Positions 1-13,800 of a stretch of DNA of 64,000 bases are shown piece after piece (the first letter of the stretch is position 1; the number at the start of each line of letters is the position of its first letter). The notes below the pieces were generated by a model. It saw nothing but the letters and a program-made list of their open reading frames with translations, was not told the origin of the DNA and searched no databases. Source of the stretch: Epiperipatus broadwayi (Eukaryota > Onychophora > Udeonychophora > Euonychophora > Peripatidae); assembly GCA_028023455.1 (NCBI GenBank), contig JAQFVV010000030.1, positions 5,722,501-5,786,500 of the forward strand, written 5' to 3'. The translations under genes and the position numbers were made by a program.

Positions 1-131
1 AATTTTATGCACAAGCCTTCTGGCATCCATTGATTACTCTAGCTTGCACTGAGTGGCAATACATATAGTGAGTTTTGCCTATTTAATAACAGTTATGAAC
101 AAGCATAAGAAAAGCTGATCATGTAATAAAT
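1..131 (+). repeat. HHR-1 family fragment (3' part)
   Basis: Begins inside the unit at the stretch meaning 'TTTTATGCACAAGCCTTCTG' and runs through the GAGTTTTGCC block to TGATCATGTAA, the usual 3' end of this family. The ribozyme part would lie left of the window edge. Confidence 0.7.
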
Positions 132-1800
132 GAAGATACAAACAAATGATAACAGTCAGTATTTTATGATTATTACCATGTGCAATACAGTTAAAATATG
201 ACATTGTATGGAATAAAAAGGCTTTTGATAATTTAAAACACTCAAAATTTATATGGTATTTCCAAATAAATTTATTCAAAAGAATATTTGATTGTGGAAG
301 TCAATAAAAGTTTATAAATGTTTAATAGAGTTCAAACAGACTAAAGCAACATTATAATCCCAGAAGATACTATTAAAAGATGAAAATGACATAAGAAAAA
401 GTATCATTCTTTTAAAAAATTGTTACAAAATTATCATTCACAGAATGACTATAATGATACCTTGGGCAGTCAACATGCTGATAATATATACCAGATATCA
501 CTGGATACTGTCAAATATAGCCTATAATTATAATGTCTCCAATAGCAAACATGATGTTTTCCAATGTCTACATAAAATTATGATTAGTATTGACTATAAC
601 AAATGTCATTCCTTATGAAGCTCTGCTATTTCCGTTATGTTCTTCCAGTTTGGCAATGTTTTGGAGTCAATAGGAGTTAGTGTAAAACTTCTAGAAGTTC
701 AGCTCCTCCAGTTTCCTTCATCTGACTTTTGAAAGAATGTCCTCCATCATTACTACTGTCAATTCATTATTTTCTGTATTAACTTGCAGCTTCACCACTT
801 TCTAATGGTAACTACTCTAATCTGTTTACCATGGACAAATATTTTTAAATATTCTCGAGCTGCAATTCAAAACAAAAAAAACAACTATTAATGATTGCAG
901 ATTCTCTGAACTATGTCAACTCCTTAAAGAATTGGTAATGAACCATCTTGGATTTGTTGATTGTAACAATAATAAAATTTTCTATTGCATTGTTCTGCTT
1001 AATAGAAAACACGATCTATTAGATGAATTTCTCAAATCCTGTTTGTTCTTACATCTCACATATGATTAGCTACCAACTTTAATTTACCTATTTACTTAAA
1101 GATTCATAATTGCTGATTTGAATGCCACTATAGTACTTTCTCATGGATAGGACAAATTGTTGAGCAATATATATACACAAGATTTCTTAAATGTGCAAGC
1201 ATATACACAGGTCAATTTTACAATTAATATCTTATTTTATAAAAATTATATTTATAATATACATTTTTTAGTGTTGCTTTTTCTAATTGTTATATATATT
1301 TTATTTTATTATTAATATTAATATGTTATAGTAATATTTTTTCATCTATATTGTTAATGTTTTTAAGATTTTTGACTTAAGTTGAAAATTTTTTTGAAAA
1401 CAGAAAATTTACTTATAGAAAATAAAATGATACTGATGTGAAAGATTAAAAAAATGTTTTATGATTATAAAATTGATAAAAGTTATTAACATATATTAAT
1501 CCTGTACGTCCAAAATCATGTTAAGTTTGAAATAGGAGAAAGTTAGCAAAACTTATAAACTCAGGTTTAATTATTTTAAACAATCTTAAGGAACAATGTT
1601 GAATTTTTAATCAAATTTTAATTTTATTTAATAAACAATAATCTAAAAAAAATCATATATTTAAATTTGTGACAGTATTTTTCTATCACTTTATTAAAAT
1701 GTACTATACTGTTTAAATATATCTCATTTATGCTTTATAGTAAGTATTTGAAATATATATAAAAAAAAAAATATATATAGTATTATATATCAGCAAAAAT
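132..1800. other. AT-rich intronic or intergenic DNA, no feature recognised
   Basis: No coding pattern, repeat family or structured element could be supported here. It lies 3' of ADAT1 exon 5 on the minus strand, so remaining ADAT1 exons could have been expected, but I could not find them. Confidence 0.5.
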
Positions 1801-2179
1801 AGAAATTAATAAGATTCATTATGCTGTTCTTTCATATAAATTATAATCAAAAATCATATGCAACACCTATATAAATATATATTAATAATAAGTTATAGAT
1901 AAAAAGCCTTTTTTGGCATCTGGTTTTGTGCCCTTTTCAAACGTTAAGCATCTATTTTAATGTTAACCAATTATTGTAGATAGAACACCATCTAGTATTC
2001 TATAATGGGGGTAAAATAACAGTTCAAAGAATTGACTATACAACATAACAATATAGATAATAAATAATACATGCGCTATACAATTTTATATATACTACTT
2101 TATATAATTTTCCATTCATTTTTAATTGTCCACTTGCTAACTAAATTTATTGAAGTTTGTAGATATTCTTATAATTATT

Positions 2180-2560
2180 TAAGTCATGCTTGACATACTA
2201 CGTATATAATTTGTATATTTATGTGTATGTATATATATTTTATAGTTCTGAAGAAGATTGCAGGGCAATCGAAACTGTTATATGGATGATATGAAAGCAT
2301 TGTAATAAAAATAAAGAATTGTTATAAAAACAGGTTTCATATATTCGTCTTCTTTTTGGATGTTTAATATAATTTAACATTTTAATATTTTTTATAGCAT
2401 TTATTTTATGCCTATATATGTCAAATAGTGAATGTATGAAGCAGATTTATTATAAACTGCCTATTAATTGCATTGTTACATTCTTTGGCTCTTACCGCTG
2501 TTTTCCTGTATGTCCATAGAAAATCAATTTTATACACAATTCCTTTTTTGTATTTTATAA
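2180..2560 (-). pseudogene. PLE GIY-YIG endonuclease fragment (antisense copy)
   Basis: On the minus strand 2550-2440 reads GIVYKIDF, a Tyr-Arg-Lys-Thr segment, then KECNNAINRQ, matching the EHNNAINRQ block of the plus-strand copy at 3550. Stops and indels break the frame. The zinc-binding Cys part is degraded. Confidence 0.6.
2248..2290 (+). other. Hammerhead-like PLE motif with 6-bp stem II
   Basis: CTGAAGA (2248-2254), one extra A, GATTGC-AGG-GCAATC hairpin (2256-2270), then GAAAC. The two hammerhead boxes and stem II are there, but I could not pair a convincing stem I, so this may be a decayed or different variant. The same layout recurs at 41404. Confidence 0.45.
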
Positions 2561-3540
2561 TGTCTCTTAATGTATAATTACCTATTAATTTATCAAGATT
2601 TTTACTATTTGACTATTCAATATTTATATGTTTGTAATATAATTCTTGTTTTTTATATAAATTTTAGGATAATATGAAAGTTTGATTCATTTCTTATTTG
2701 AATTATTACTATTGTCATTATAATTATTTTGCATAGAAATGTTATTATTTAATATCGATTTTTTTAAAATAAAAAGAACATTTTTAATATTTTTAGGGTC
2801 ATCCATAATCTTTAGATAATTTAATAAATTAATCCTTTTGTAAATTAGCTACATTTTTATCTGTATTATATTTATTATTTCTATATTTAAAATGTTTAAT
2901 GACTGTTATCTTTTGTACCCATGCTTGTCGTGAATCTATAGAAATAATTTTTCTTAATTTGTCTTCTTTAATAAAATTTTGTTATCATTATTTATGTGAA
3001 TTTCTACATCTAAATCTTTAATTTTTTCTTCAAATTCTACTTTTGAAAATTTAATATTACATGTACTATTATTAAATCATCAAAATTGGAAAAGAATAAA
3101 AAATTTTATGCTGTCTTTCATAAAATAATAATCAGAAAATAATAATGAAATCTTTATAGCACCTATATAAATCTCAGTCCACATAAAAAACCTTTTACAA
3201 CACCTGGTTTGGTGCTCTTTGAGCACTAGATGGTTTTATGTCTGAAATAGTTCGTTAACGTTAAATAGATTAGTAACATTTGAAAAGGGCCCCAAACCAG
3301 ATGTTGAAATAAGTTTTTTATGTGTAATATTATTACTGAGATTTATATAGATGTTATAAAGAATTCATTATTTTCTGATTATTATTAAATCATTATAAAT
3401 ATTATTCATAGCTCTTTTATTATCAATAATTAAAATATCATTTCTAGAATAATGTATTATTTCTTGACTAATTATTCTCTTTTTAATCATAATAATTTAT
3501 AATTCATTTATAAATATTGAGACAATATAAAATACAAAAA

Positions 3541-3836
3541 AGGAATCTTAAAATTAATTGTGACCATTACAATATGATTTACTATGGTCATACAAGGAAA
3601 CAGTTAGAGGTAAGAACCAAAGAACATAACAATGCAATTAATAGGCAATGAGATAAATCTACTTTATACATTCATTATTTAACAGACGGATATGAAATAG
3701 ATGCTACAAAAATATTAAACCTTTAAATTAAAGATCCCAAAAGAATACAAATACATGAAATATATTACATTAAGCATAACTTAAATAATTATATGAATAT
3801 TTATAAAACTTCAATAAATTTAGTTAACAACTAGTC
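3541..3836 (+). pseudogene. PLE GIY-YIG endonuclease fragment
   Basis: Reads KINCDHYNMIYYGHTRK then VRTKEHNNAINRQ and a stop at about 3650; after a shift, IHEIYYIKHNLNNYMNIYK follows to about 3830. The YYG-HTRK and R-KEHNNAI residues are the GIY-YIG core as found at the C-terminus of many PLEs. It is broken by an in-frame stop in the middle. Confidence 0.7.
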
Positions 3837-4217
3837 AATCAAAAATGAATAAAATTTTTTATAGGATAGTACATATAAAGTTATATGTATTTTGTATATT
3901 ATGTTATATAATCAATTCTTAAACTAATATCAAATCTCTGCATGATAATTTTATTGTTTTATTGATATTTTATTTAGTTATTGTTGTTATTTTACCTCCA
4001 TTATAGAATACTAGATGGTGTTTTATTTGCAATAATTGATTAACATTAAAATAGATGCTTAACATTTGAACAGGGCACAAAACGTGCTGAAAAGGCTTTT
4101 TATGTATAATTATTATTAATATATATTTATATAGATGTTGTATATGATTTTTTTATTATTTATTTATAGTGCTATATATATAAAATCCATTAAAATCAAC
4201 AATAAAAATGGCAATTT

Positions 4218-4232
4218 TTTTTTTTTTTTTGC
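4218..4232 (+). repeat. Poly-T tract
   Basis: A run of about 15 T close to the ADAT1 exon 5 donor (minus strand). Simple repeat only. Confidence 0.8.
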
Positions 4233-4301
4233 AAGCAAAAGTATGAACTACAATATATATTTAAATGCTAAATAATAAGGTTAATTAAAAAAATAACTTA
4301 C

Positions 4302-4803
4302 CCTCCAACAATAATTGAACGAATATAAATTGGTTTTGAAATAAAATGAGATAACAGAGCTCCTTGTAAGCCAACTATATTCCATTTTGCTATTTTGTCA
4401 CTGCATGACATGGAATAAGTAGGACTGCCTCTTCCAGGTTTTGTACGCAAAACACCTGTAATATGATATTTGGAACCTTCAAGATGTGGGTCTGGAGGTT
4501 CCCCAGGTACAACTTTGGCTCCTGTTCTAAAAATATCATTAGATTTTTCTGGTTCCAATATTTCTTGAAGATTATTATTATTAATTTTATTCTGAAAATG
4601 TTCTTGAGTTAAGATCTGATCGAGTTTCTTCTGAGAAGTGTCAGTAGTAGATATTAAATAGAATGGTACAGCATATTTAGTATTACAAATAGTTTCTGAT
4701 GCCGAGGTTTTTATCTTTTTATTTCTAAATAAAATTTCTCCAGAATCTTCACAAAGACGTTTATTTCCAATTTCATTTTTAGGAAAAATTGAAGCATCTC
4801 CAC
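4302..4803 (-). CDS. ADAT1: ADAT1 exon 5 (502 bp)
   Basis: The exon starts after TATAG at 4804 with (C)[10 protein letters not shown], then a low-complexity, poorly conserved linker, then [48 protein letters not shown] and [10 protein letters not shown], ending at an AGG|GTAAGT donor. The Cys of MSCSDK is the last zinc ligand. The open frame extends about 80 codons further 5' than the nearest start-like codon, as expected for an internal exon. Confidence 0.93.
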
Positions 4804-7800
4804 CTATACTGTGCCAAAAAACACTATAGCATAAATAACAATCAAAATAAAATTTATAAATATTTTTAATTTAAAATTAAAATGAAATTCAATTTAATGA
4901 TAAATAACCAGTGAAAAATTATGTTTCTCTAAAGGTTTTTGGATGAGAGGAAAGCTTTTACAAAAGGTCAGACATAATGATTGATTGAATATAATTCGAT
5001 TAGTAATTTCACTAATTATTTTCCTTAAATTCCTTACGAGTCTATGTTTACATACACAAACACACACACACACACACACACACATATGCACATGTACACA
5101 CAATTAAGTAAAAAAAAATTGATGTAAATAATAACAATTTCTCATAATACAAAGAATAAATATATTTATATAAAATTATAATTAGTATATAATCTACTTT
5201 TAGTTATTATTACATGGCATCTGACTAGTATAAATATGGAACTGTATTCCTAGTTTGATGTGACATTGTGAGTTAACATCAGGAGGGTCAAAAACATCAC
5301 TGGTCGAATGATAAGCAAGCTTCAGTTGATGATAAAGATATCTAAAATTAAAAAAAAAAAGCAAATCTATACAAATCTTAATAAATATAATTATAAATTT
5401 ATTAAACGCACATTGATTACGTAAGTAATATTTACTGAGGCTATAACCTCGATAATATGCGTATAAAATGCGATAGTAGGGACCTCTACAGGTGTTTTTT
5501 ACTTAATAAATATAATAAATTCAATATACAATATATATTTACTGAATAATAAATGTATAGATTATACGTATAAATTTTAGAAAGATTTTTATATGTGATT
5601 TTTAACTTTTATTAGGATACTACTTTTTTCAGTAAATACTTATAAAGTTTAAAATACCAGTAGTATATTTTGAATTACAACAATAAAGAAGTCGTTGGTA
5701 ATATTAAAAAGCAATTGTTTATAATAATATTATTGCTAATTGTTGAAACTCTTATAAAATATTCAAATTGTGTTCCACAGATGAAAAATAGTAGAATGAT
5801 CTTCAGATATGAGAATTCACTGCAAAATAATGCTACCTTATTGGCTCATTAAGTTTAGTATTGTAACTGATACAAAGTTTTTCAAGTCTCTTTTTTTGTA
5901 CTCTTTCTCTTGTTCCCTTCTTTTTTTTGTTTACTGTTTTCAAACTTTTATATTAATATAGATCTCAATCATTATCAGCTATCTCTCTGCAAAATATAGT
6001 TAGTGCAATGGTAAAATAATGGATTGGAGCATTAAAATATTGTATTTAACCTCAATATGTAAGAGAATCTTTGGTATAATTGATTATTCAACATATCATT
6101 CTGAATTAACGGTATCAACCATCATTTAATTACAAATACAACAATTGCAAAAGTGTACGACCCAGCACCATTTTACCAAATTCACAAGAAAAAGGAATTT
6201 TGTGCAAGAACAGCTAGGAGACTACTAAAATGGCTGTGGTTTGCCGTTGTTTTTAAAAGCATAAGCTTGGTTTGATCAGACGGTAATTTTAAAATGGAAT
6301 TCTTACATTTTATTAAATAATGTTGTTTCGTAAAAGTAGTTTTCAAAATGTCGTCACGGAATGTTTCTAATATATATATATTTTTGTTTGATCAGAGTAT
6401 TGATAAAGTGTTTAAGAGAGATGTAAATGGTATGATAGATTACTTTATACCATAATTATTAACTCTTTTTAGTACTATTTTAAGATACTAAAATAAATTC
6501 TATTGAAAAAATGGAAATAATAGCAAATTAATATCAACAGTAATCAAGTAAATATACAAATTCTGAATTTTAAACAAACGTCATAGAAGGTTCACATGAG
6601 AATCTCCTTCATCAGATATGCTCAACTCCCAAATCTCTATCTACCTAAATCTTCCTTAGTAAATACCTTTTAAAATGATTTTTAAAATAAACTATCATCA
6701 TTCCTACATCATTATATATAAAAAAAGACGGCATCAAATTCAAAATCTTTACCTACAAAATGCCCTTCTTGCCAATACTTCAGCATGGTTATCATTAACA
6801 ATATCACCTAAAAAATATAAAAATTTTAAAATTCAGATTAAAATACTTACTAAAATTTTTATAATACACTAAACCCAAGATTACTTCTGATAAATGTGAA
6901 TAGGTAATTTAATTTTTTTAATTAATTAAAAAAAATTGGATGCTATACATCTATCGCTTTAGTGGAAAACTGGATTGTAATTTATCTCTAATTTTTCATA
7001 TCTTAATTTTAATTAATTGACTCCAAAGAATTAAATACTATTTTCAAAATCACTTAAAAAGATCTGCATAGATAATTACTTTATCATTAATAACCATATT
7101 AACAACTGCTCAAAACTATAGTTAAATGCAATATTAGATTGTAGAAACTATAATGGCATATTGAAAAATAAATAAATAAAGATTAACTAAAATAGAAAAT
7201 ACACTTTTCTTGAACTTACTATAACTAAAATAAGTAATACATATTAAGGTTATAACCTTAAGACTATGCACCTAGATGCGACAGTAGGGATCTCTACAAA
7301 TCTTAACACAAGATTAACGACTTTAAAAGACAAGGGCTTGTGTTAAGATTTGTAGAGGTCCCTACTGTTGCATATAGGTGCATAGTCTTAAGGTTATAGC
7401 CTTAATATATATTACTTATGTAATGAGTATGCGCTTAACAAATTATTAATTATAACTAAAATAAAGTCAGATATTCTATGGTGATATCGCCACACAAACT
7501 CAAATATATATTATTCTTCTAATTATTTATTTCTTAAGCGCTTTTCAAAGGAGCTATGCCTTCATTTTCAAAACTATAGATAGATAGCGATGTTCAATTT
7601 ATTTAAACCAACAGATGCAAATTATTTAAATTAGGTCTGCCATTTCTTCGAGATTGCGTAGAACGTGTTACAGTTACATTTATAACTAAAATAATAACAT
7701 TTGTACAAAAATTAGTAATAAAATTATTGTTTAAAAAGCACAAAGAATCTTATTACTAATTAGAGACTATCTTCTAAGAGTTTATATATTTGCAATATTA

Positions 7801-10800
7801 ATACTTTTAACAGTATAGTGTAAGAATATAATAAAAAAGTGAAAAAAAAAACCCAACAAACTAATTTAATATTGTCAAGATAAAGAAAAAAAGTATAAAT
7901 AATAGAATTTTAAAGGGATAGAATCAATAAAGTAATGTATATTAATCTTCTAATAGATTGACATTTTCTATTGTTATACTTATTGGTAGTTTTTGTCAAT
8001 GTTCAACATTTGATTTCAGTATAAAATCTTTATTCTATGTTAAAACTGAACTTGATTTCTTAAAAATTTAAGTTTAAAAAGAAAAAAACATTCTAAAAAA
8101 TCTTATTTGAATTTTACAAATATTGAAAAAATGAGTTCCTAATGATAACACATAAAGTTTCCATCATTCAATGATAGACAGAAAAACAGATGAAGTGAAC
8201 AACTCCAGAAAATCAACAAAATCTTCTTTGATTAAAATTTATTTTTAAAATGCGAATGAATAAATCCATAACTCTAATAAATTCATAAAATTCTACTTTC
8301 TCTCAAATGATCCTAACACAGTGTTGGTAATGATAGATAATGATGTTATACAATAAGTGTCATAAGGGTTTGGTCATTTTACCAGATGTAATTTTCTTTG
8401 TTAATATTACTGCGAATTTATTAACTTCTATTTTTAAAAATAAAACAAATGTGAATAAAATTCAAGTGTATTCTTTTGGTTTTATATAATTATTATGTAA
8501 AAATAATTAGAAATATTTTTAAAAAATTATGCAAAATTTATATTTTTTATTATTTTAAAAATTTTCTTGAAGTAATTTCACAAATCCTATGGAAATCAAA
8601 TTAAAAAGAACCAAACATCAAAGATGTGGATGCAGATCTAAACATATGTAGATACACATTGATGCACACAGAGAGCGTACCAATAGCTCAAACAAGCTTT
8701 TAATTAATAAGTGCGGTATGAGAAAATATCCGAATATTCTGCTCTCCACTGACATGAGCCATAAGCTCAAAACCAGTTGGTCTGGAGATGGGAGTGTTCT
8801 AGGTAGAGATTTTAAATATTTTCTCTTACTGCACTTATTAATTAAAAGCTTGTTTGAGCTATTGGTATGCTCTCTGTGTGCATTTTTGTAACTACAAGCT
8901 TATTGAAAGTAACATCACGTTATTGTGCATTTTTGTAACTACAAGCTTATTGAAAGTAACATCACGTTATATATGACTTGCTTTTTTGATTATTATACAC
9001 ATTGATCTTTACTAAACATGTGTAGATACAACTTTGATATTTACTGACTATCTGGAAAATACTAACCTCTTCAGATTTTTTTCTGAATTAATAAATAAAT
9101 ATTTGTTAGTTCATGGATTTGGCATTTTAAAAAAATCTTATGGAAACATCACTATAGGTAGCTATAGAAAAGTGATTTAAAGAAGAACTACTGCACTATT
9201 TGTGAAATAAATGGTCATGTTATCTGCATGACCTCATATTAATACAGAAAAAAATTGTGATAAGTATAAAAATTTAAAAGATTAAAAATAAGTAAAATAT
9301 ATATATTTTTTACTTAATATTCCAATAAAAAATTGAATATAAATATGCAAATAGTTATATGATTAAAAACCAAAAAAACAACAACTTGAACATACATAGT
9401 ATGTTGCAGTGAAAATATGATTATTTCTCATTCCCAATTGCCTGCAGTGCCATCTCTAAATCAACACACAAATTAGGTAGCAACATAGTTAAACTACTTA
9501 TCAGAAAAATTTTAGAGTGCGCATTTCTGGATAACAAGTTACAGCATAAAATGTGAGTGTTATCTTTGTAGAAAAATCACAATGGAGCAATGCACTAATA
9601 GTAAATTTTGATTTAAATTAGAAAAACCTACTGAAATGTTTGAAATGATTCAGACTGTATGATAATGAAACCATAAGCCACTAAAATATTTTCAAATGGT
9701 TTGCAAGATTTTATGATGCTCAAGCACATCAAAACCAATTGGAAATGAAGAAAACATGCAAAAAAAATTCACAAAATTTTTCCGATTGCCATTCCCAGGA
9801 AAAATTCACTGGTATTCCCAATACCATTGTCTATTGCATTTTAAATAAAGATTTGAAAGGAAAAAAAGGTATGCATGCACTTTGTGCCACATTTATTGAC
9901 AATTGACCAACAAAAATGCCAGATTGGAATACTGCAGAAACATGCAAAGAACTGCAACTATGGAGCCAGAATTCTTGTCAAATATAATAATAGTTTTGAT
10001 GAGACATGCTGCTTCCAATATGAGCTCCCAACCATGAGTTGAGTAAGTGCAGAATGAAGATTGCAAGAAGGAAACCCCAAAAAATTGCAAATGCAAGAGT
10101 TGAACCAAAACATTTTAATTCTAAATATATTCACCACAAATATATTCTTGAAGATCATAAAAGTAAATGCTAAGTAATATTTGTGTCAAAATTTTGCTCA
10201 AGCAATATAAGTATTGTGAACAGTGTTAAACAAAATTGAACAGGGTTTTAGATGACAAAAGTATATCTTGATTTCTTTGCAACTCCAATTTATTTAACAG
10301 TTCTTTATATTTATAAAGTGCATACTCGTTACCTAAAGTAATATATATTAAGGCTGCAGAGGTCCTTACTGTCATTATTTCAGGCGCATAGTTTTAAGGT
10401 TGTAACCTTAATATATATTAGTTCTTTATACATTTTCTATAAGGTAACTGATATCTGGAGGAGAAATATTTATTTGAATATCTTAGTATGGGCATTTCCC
10501 CACAAACAGAATCACAGTATTCTCCAGAAGAAATACCTTTGTTAAAAAACCTGTCCATAAAGTATTTGCATCACAACCCCAAATAGTACCAATCAGTTTA
10601 TCAAGGAGGTTATTCCTAAATATTATTTTCGATTTAAATATTGCACTATGATTCTGGTGAGAATTCACCGAAAGCTACTCAGTGCTATTAAGAAAGAATA
10701 TATCTGTACGGTTATACCTTTTTGTAGCGGCTTGACTCAGCTCAAGTTTTTTTCGAAGAAAAATAACTGTAGGCTATGATTAAAGATTACTCTTAAATAC

Positions 10801-13800
10801 CATAGGATAGGATTGTGTTTTAGCGTACTGTTATGTTTAAATTACGATATAATTCCATTATTTAGATGAAAAGTTGAGCATATTGTCTTTGCTGAATGAA
10901 TAAGATTCAATTTTTGAAAAATATTTCCAAACTTTTCATATCTTTAGTGTTAGATTTTTCCATTTCTAGAAAACATTTTTTTTATGTATGTGTGTGTGTA
11001 GTCAAAAAAAAAAGTTGTCTTCATTGATGAGAAACCACACTCAATAATGGACTGTTCTTTAAAATTCTGAATCAACTATGATTATCATTTAGTATCATTT
11101 GAATTTTTCTATTGGAGAATATTTTGTCAAGTAAATTTTTAATGGTTTTCTGTATTTAAGGATTTTAGAAACTTTTAAATGATTATTTTTTGCAGGAGAC
11201 TCATAAACAGAAATTAAATCAAAAATTGTATCAGTTTTTGTTTTGGAAACTTTTTTTTCAATCTAAGTTATTAAAAATATTTTTTTCCTGGTCTAAATAA
11301 TGCATGTTCTATAGGTAGAGAGCTCTCAATTATTGTCAAAATTCTTAATATGATTCTTTCAAATAGCTTGTAAAAATCATATAATAAATATTGGATGATA
11401 ATTTTTGGATCATTGTTGGATCTATTTGCTTTTAAGATTGCTATATTTTTGTTTTTATGCCAAATTTTGGAATAGTTTCTCTATGAATAATATTGTAATT
11501 AGTTGCTGAAGATGTTTCTAACATTCCCAAAGAAAAGATTTCTTCTATCTCTTTATTTATAAACTCTAATATTTGTGTTAATATGAAAATACACACGTAT
11601 AGCTTAAATATATATAATCACAATAAATCAAACAAATGACCAACTTTTTATCGATTTATTTGAGCACTGTCAAAGGTCTAAGCCTTCATTTTCAAGAAGT
11701 AACTATGCAAATTAGGGCAGACTAAATATGCAAATAAGGGTGGAATAGATCTAGATCTCCACTTCCTAGATATGGCATAAAATGTCTCTTTTTTATTCAT
11801 GGCATGTATGTCAGAGATGATATAACATGCCTCTTTCACTTTTCTTCGCAATTCATGCTGCTCTCTGCACATAACATGAGGCGTCTGGCCTGCACTGGTG
11901 TCCCGTAGAAGCTGCATGCTGCGCAAAAATAGATGGGTGGGATGGGTCAGCTGAGACCTTATTGTATGCATATACGTGTTGTGCAAGTCTTGTATGGATG
12001 GATGCCCTAGTCTCCCCATAATATGCCGCTGGGCAATTATTATTACTACACGCGATCTTGTAAATGGCGTGTTGGGGGTATATTGGGGGGGATGTAGTCC
12101 TTAGTATTGTTTATGCATCTTTATTTATTAAGAGTAGCCCTAATTTTTTTTAAAAACTCGGAAAATATGCTATCTAATCCTGTAATCTTTCCTGGTTTAA
12201 GCCAATCAAAGACAAATCCAAATCCAACAATATCTATAGGTTTTATTAGATTGATATTAGAATAACACTATGAAAGAGAAGCTTGCAATATTGACAATCT
12301 TTAGGTACAGTGAAAAGATTACATAAATGATTTGTATAATAAAAATAATAAACTTCATCAAAATTGAAAAAGGAAGTTGGGTAAATAAAAATTAAAACAG
12401 GCAAAACTGTCCATACAGTAGTGCCACCCAGTGTAAGCCAGAGTAATCAATGGATGCCAGAAGGCTTGTACATAAAATCCCTTTCTAATGCCTACTCATC
12501 CAATATCCCCAGACTAGTTTCTAGCTTGTGGCTTTCGTCAGTGAGGAGTCCTGGATCTGAGAGCACTGCACCATTGATTACTCTGGCTTGCACTGAGTGG
12601 CGCTACTGTATGGAGAGTTTTGCCTGCTTTAATGAGCAAGCATAATGAATGGTGATCATGTGATGTTTAGTGGTTTAAATAAAAATTATATAGGATGTGC
12701 ATAAAAAGTTCTATTTAAGATTAAAAAATGGAAAAACAGAGAATTGAGAATATTCCAGTTATTTTATTAAAAGGTTATGAGAAAAAATAAATTTCAAGAA
12801 TTACTTGTAATATAATTTATGGTTTGGAAATAAGGACGGCTGTTTTCAGCAATAATGATTTAATTAAAAGCTAAAGACTATTGCAGATTTTAAATAGATG
12901 CATTATTTTATAGAAAAGAAAGGATTAAAGATTCAATTGAAAAAATGAAACTAATGATTGAGAAATATAGAGAAAAAAGTTAAATATTTGTTTTATTGAT
13001 CGAGAAAGAACATTTTGTTGAGCAAACTGAATTAATTTGTCAATATAGTGAAACATGATAAATTGGGGGGGGGGGATCAAAACTAATAAATGCTATATTA
13101 TAAAAATAAGCTTAAATATAGCTTATTTAATAATATATTATAGTTTTCTATTGTTTAACTGCAATTCTTTTCGTAAACTTCAAAATAGAATTGATACTCA
13201 GAATTATTTTATAGTTGTGAAACAAAAGATATTAAATGAGTATTTCTTACAAAACAGATAGATAAAGAAAGTAGCATACAGTAGAAATGTTGTCTACCTC
13301 CTGATTTATTTAATATGTACTTATATAAATTGCTAAATAAGATGTTATTTTGATAAGGATGAAATTAACATTGGAGGTCGGAATCTTTTTTATATTTGAT
13401 TTGTCGGCAAGTGATGAATGCAAATACTGAGATGAGTTTAATAAAATGTTATGAGAATTGATACAGTTTACTTAAAGTTTGGAATGAAAATAAACATAAA
13501 CAAACTGATGGTGAAAAGATAAAGTGCATGTATTGGACAGGAAGTTATAGGGCAGGTTAGTGCTTTTAAATATTTGCAAAGTAGGTTAAACTAATGATGG
13601 AAGTAGCAATAAAGAAATTACAGTCGGAATTGCAATGATTAAACAAACTTTTTAAAAATTTAAAATAAAATTCTGTGGTTCATCAAAATTATATCTATGA
13701 AACTTTATGTGAATATAGATAGGAAAAAAAAAATGGAGAGAAAATATTGGAGGCTGATGTTTGAAAAAAGAATGGAAAAATTAAATTAGATAATTACAAT

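Larger units (their letters stand above)
1830..4170. mobile_element. Foldback of two Penelope-like element copies
   Basis: About 350-bp arms at 1830-2180 and 3790-4165 are inverted copies: the block with the AGATGGTGTT / AACACCATCT sequences and the GTTAACATTAAAATAGATGC block occur in opposite orientation. Between them lie two GIY-YIG nuclease pieces facing opposite ways, plus a smaller foldback at about 3165-3370. A two-copy inverted layout with shared terminal sequence is typical of PLE insertions. All frames are broken. Confidence 0.65.

Noticed and set aside
4894-5103. Minus-strand frame starting with [13 protein letters not shown]
   Set aside because: It is the reading of a CA microsatellite followed by intron sequence between ADAT1 exons 4 and 5.
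6580-6635. Hammerhead at the CTGATGAAGG motif
   Set aside because: No GAAA box and no stem I pairing could be found.
12421-12645. 74-codon frame [15 protein letters not shown] and similar frames at 24657 and 58063
   Set aside because: They are antisense readings of HHR-1 units and recur wherever that repeat occurs.
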